This document shows, in pieces, positions 62,201-64,000 of a DNA stretch of 64,000 bases. Where the stretch lies: positions 828,636 to 892,635 of the forward strand of contig JANQAB010000010.1 in the NCBI GenBank assembly GCA_024707265.1, read 5' to 3'. Every line of letters begins with the position of its first letter. The stretch's first letter is position 1. The notes under the pieces were generated by a model. It ran no database searches. It was not told the origin of the DNA and saw only the letters and a program-made list of their open reading frames with translations. This DNA comes from Sporocytophaga sp. (lineage in GTDB: Bacteria > Bacteroidota > Bacteroidia > Cytophagales > Cytophagaceae). The position numbers and the translations under genes were made by a program.

Positions 62201-64000
62201 ACTCCTGTACCTTTCCAGAGGTTGGTTCCTCTCGTGTCCGGGGATAGAGTAATGATCTTCATCTTGTAATCTGATACACCAATGGTATCACCAACTTTTA
62301 AACCCTCTAAAGGCCTCTTAGAGGTACGGTCACAACTACCTCCTTGGGAACAGTCAGCTTCTTTCATCTCTTTTGTTGTTCCGCTAAGCGGCTCGTTGGC
62401 TATGGCATCTTCTGTTCCACAGTAGGCTTTTACTTCTATGTCATACCGAACTCCGGAGGAAAGCATATTTATTGTTTTCTTTACTTCGCCCTGAGTTCCA
62501 TAATCATCCTGAAGCTCTGAGGTAAGTACCAAGCTGATCGGATAGTTCTCACCCCATACCTGACCATTTTCTTTATATCTGATCGTATAAGATGTCTGGG
62601 TCTTATTACCTGGCTTCACAAGCTGTGGGTAGGGCCAGCTGAGCTGGATCTCTGTCTCGGTGATCTGTTTTATTTTCAGATTGCTTATCGAATCACAATC
62701 TTTATTACCCTTTTCTGATTTGGACAAATCAAACTCTCCAGGCTCTGAGTCTATGCTGAACTTACCGCTACATTTACATCGGATCTTATATTGATATATA
62801 GTACCTGGAGTAAGGCCGGTAAGCTTTGCATTGGCTGCAGTGGTGGTAAATATTTTCTCCTGGCCACTTCCGTCTTTAGGTGAATAAACAACTACATACT
62901 CCTCTGCTCCGGAAATACCTTTCCAGTCTATACGGGCAGTAGTTTCGTTTTTAGGTTCTGCGCTATGTACTGCTGGTGGAAAGCAATCGGCAGTAGGTGG
63001 ATCAAGAGGAGTATCTAATTCGCCTCCTTCCAGCCTGAAGCCGCCTTGTGGGGTTGTGACCCTCTTCCCACCTTTACAGATAAACTCAATGGTATAATTG
63101 TAGAACTCATTGTTTTTTATCCCATTAACTAAAGCTTCAGGTGTTAATAAGGTTTGTGTATGTTTGTCGATTGGGGCATCTTTATGCCAATAAGTCAATT
63201 TAAATGACTCATGAAGGTCTAGCTTTGGCCAGCTGAGCTGCGCTGATAATGGATCTGTTCCTGCTCCTGGTCTTTTGGCAAGAAAAGTAAATGGACTTGG
63301 AACAGGACAACTTCCGGGGAAATCTTTTTCATCAAACTTCAATTCCAGATTTTCTCCCACTGTTGTGTTTGTGCCGCAAACAGCATCGATATGAATCGTA
63401 TAACTGCCCCTTGTAAGCGCTGGTAATAATACTGAGCTGACAGTGATATTCTCTTTAACACTGGTGATCTTCGTATTATTATCCGTATAGTATACATTGT
63501 AAGCATTGGCTGAGGCAACCTTTGTCCAGCTCAGTGCTATTCCCTTTTCATCATTTGAATTGACAAGTATCGGAAATGGCGCTTCACATTCACTGGCAGG
63601 CAATATAAATGTACCTCCATAAATAGCCTCCTGCCAGCCTGTACACCTGCAGCTTACATAATATTCATAAGTCTGACCTTTTTGTAATTGCTGTTCTCCA
63701 AGCGTCAGACTTTCTGCTTCCTGCGGCAATTGTAAAATGGTCCATGGAAGCACTGAGCCCTGAATCTTATATTTTACTTCATACAACTGATGCCCAGGAT
63801 CTTTATTCCAGGCCAGAAGTATTTCCTGTTTGTTGGTCTCAGGATTAGGTTTTAACTCTGGGGTCTTTAAAAACAAGGGCGGACAAGACTCTTTTACCTT
63901 AAAAACAAACACATCGGATTTGCCTTCATTACGGAAACGTTGTGAGATCTTCTTGGGTACTCCATTGATCAGCATTTCCTCATAAGCCTGTACTTGCCAG
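59272..64000 (-). CDS. giant secreted FN3/zinc-peptidase-like protein with LAS/M15-like peptidase tip, copy 2 (5' end outside window)
   Basis: At least 1567 residues; the frame is still open at the window edge, so the start and signal peptide lie beyond. From the edge to about 60685 it is nearly identical to the 52561 protein, including the Cys-rich fibronectin modules, helical linker and HELGHGNYKLYH site. The tip (about 470 residues) is different. Its end has STSHKNGFNGDLRYLRL, with His at 59551-59553 and Asp six residues on, then GGHYNHLHIQGY near 59318-59340. This S-x-H-x(5-6)-D ... H-x-H layout is that of LAS metallopeptidases (M15/M74), which cut peptidoglycan cross-links, and is known in bacterial toxin tips. 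An exported candidate immunity protein overlaps its stop. Confidence 0.78.
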   Translation of the reverse strand, partial: WQVQAYEEMLINGVPKKISQRFRNEGKSDVFVFKVKESCPPLFLKTPELKPNPETNKQEILLAWNKDPGHQLYEVKYKIQGSVLPWTILQLPQEAESLTLGEQQLQKGQTYEYYVSCRCTGWQEAIYGGTFILPASECEAPFPILVNSNDEKGIALSWTKVASANAYNVYYTDNNTKITSVKENITVSSVLLPALTRGSYTIHIDAVCGTNTTVGENLELKFDEKDFPGSCPVPSPFTFLAKRPGAGTDPLSAQLSWPKLDLHESFKLTYWHKDAPIDKHTQTLLTPEALVNGIKNNEFYNYTIEFICKGGKRVTTPQGGFRLEGGELDTPLDPPTADCFPPAVHSAEPKNETTARIDWKGISGAEEYVVVYSPKDGSGQEKIFTTTAANAKLTGLTPGTIYQYKIRCKCSGKFSIDSEPGEFDLSKSEKGNKDCDSISNLKIKQITETEIQLSWPYPQLVKPGNKTQTSYTIRYKENGQVWGENYPISLVLTSELQDDYGTQGEVKKTINMLSSGVRYDIEVKAYCGTEDAIANEPLSGTTKEMKEADCSQGGSCDRTSKRPLEGLKVGDTIGVSDYKMKIITLSPDTRGTNLWKGTGVVATPLIGVTDNVRFNIDFDSLYVNDKVCVTAGNLKAGIGAQLFDDKTTAKIKGLVDDFGTALNDAQKASKDAAKLIDDAQQAGEDAFNYFQGGDDVGFVKTGSLGGISTEASNFNDLEVEGNSIKVGGKSYPVDRFPVLVKDSNGNVVSVSSNGTKTEVGHYDESLKGLQNAPTSSSAKVIFKANSNAIYSFDAWQDGYGKSVAMAPHYLNIDGKYYSAKAITPGAVDKVDFDFSRGDKSKLKFVNREGFVFKTLSGSTLQLAGGPAKDGQEILAIYDNGSKKEIAGALLLASYPIVEKKVKLVTLAMGDNFNKDINAIKEQLNKAYNPIGINYTIEVDNSFDQNKDWCEGKNCDDFKTGGSGLLNNDYTGVEARVIDAYINFKGEDKLEATTAYMFVIGMSKAEQGDEALQGKMNFSKQFGFLYSAASQNPQTLGRTLAHELGHGNYKLYHIFDPMYLGDAARNSDNLMSYNTNVSALALNKLQWDVAHDPGVTWGIFKRDGDQEAVRIGDVKAFLENIRAKRIAGEKSTLLKNAINRNREWVQKEVNLGGYTYSTIKIIFSELTDNFTYNPALYFITKEIEDYYLLKKELYIINYKDEKSNNIIRIYTEKWTELNELTKYLYGSCDFKENLKLIHNASEGNKKVVLTMVKNCGYNAIVKDFKIGEIEYHEIFCNFPLDAPMNSEFSCDPKDYKETLGGFDLYDGENVVFSVSYFNSPGINYQHNKRILKEYLFGVDQILTMRIHEDGRIVQYVPKNIKREDFESQFNDESFSGSQYQVKYEYHQNNGTIIELGTYTYFMTLNRYLSDPRYGSTPLISLIDIRQVEQNGFNVAFNSNNNRFFMNLKTFGSLLCSMRNASHTDFTFNGFSNEEGLSVGGSTSHKNGFNGDLRYLRLDGSGNVCLLSGNSWQEMDETRQNSFNDILLNFKWFSMLSQYYNKNKLLNHASNDSDGGHYNHLHIQGYNQDQFEIIYEE
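60683..64000 (-). repeat. long direct repeat, copy 2
   Basis: Counterpart of 53816-57133. Identity stops abruptly at 60683, inside the coding sequence just after the zinc-peptidase-like domain, where the two proteins take different C-terminal tips. The right edge is cut by the window. Confidence 0.9.

Noticed and set aside
1..64000. CRISPR arrays, tRNA or rRNA genes
   Set aside because: No regularly spaced short repeats, cloverleaf-like segments or conserved rRNA stretches were recognised.

Overview
The window looks like chromosome from a Bacteroidota member, most likely a gliding, polymer-degrading cytophaga of the Cytophagales (a Sporocytophaga-like organism is my guess; the sequence does not fix the genus). 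Evidence: low G+C, a PorP/SprF-type gliding/type IX secretion (T9SS) membrane protein, two proteins ending in T9SS sorting domains, TonB-dependent receptors with N-terminal carboxypeptidase-regulatory-like domains, formylglycine sulfatases, and TAnnTTTG promoter-like motifs. No rRNA, tRNA or CRISPR array was seen. Layout: 1-12 kb holds housekeeping and envelope genes (DUF1232 protein, UPF1/IGHMBP2-like helicase, PorP/SprF, SlyD, dipeptide epimerase, a Gre-like protein with a histone H1-like tail, a thioredoxin-fold protein, a kinase-like lipoprotein, a NUC1-type nuclease). 11-23 kb holds a haem-type TonB receptor, an 1800-residue T9SS adhesin/hydrolase-like protein with its lipoprotein partner, a membrane-bound LuxR regulator and a beta-barrel protein. 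24-33 kb is a plastic region: an intact response-regulator/XRE-regulator module, two decayed copies of it, a GTAGAGACGCC-type inverted-repeat element, and a complete IS21-family element with a 6-bp target duplication that splits a small membrane-protein frame. 33.8-37.8 kb is a two-gene nuclease-helicase operon of Hachiman (HamAB) type, probably anti-phage. 38-51 kb carries exonuclease III, small unknowns, a TonB receptor plus DUF4374-like lipoprotein pair, an indoleamine-dioxygenase-family protein and two adjacent sulfatases.

The most striking locus is 52-64 kb. Two very large secreted paralogues lie in tandem on the minus strand (52561-57894, and 59272 to the window edge). Over the 3.3 kb that can be compared they are nearly identical and offset by a constant 6,867 bp: fibronectin-like modules, a helical linker, and a zinc-peptidase-like HELGH domain. 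They then switch abruptly to unrelated C-terminal domains. Each is followed by a different small gene that overlaps its stop codon and encodes an exported or membrane-anchored protein. This is the architecture of a polymorphic toxin-immunity system with exchanged tips. One tip carries a SxHxxGxxxD...HxxHLH signature of LAS/M15-like peptidoglycan peptidases, which fits an immunity protein with a signal peptide.

A second theme is technical. Five conserved genes or gene junctions (helicase, Gre-like protein, the HamB-like helicase twice, sulfatase) each become full length if exactly one base is removed from an A or T homopolymer. Two weaker cases lie at the HamA-like start and in a small frame upstream of the response regulator. 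Together with a 236-bp almost pure A/T tract between the two long repeats, this suggests a draft assembly with homopolymer errors rather than a cluster of dead genes, although slippage-based decoding is not excluded.
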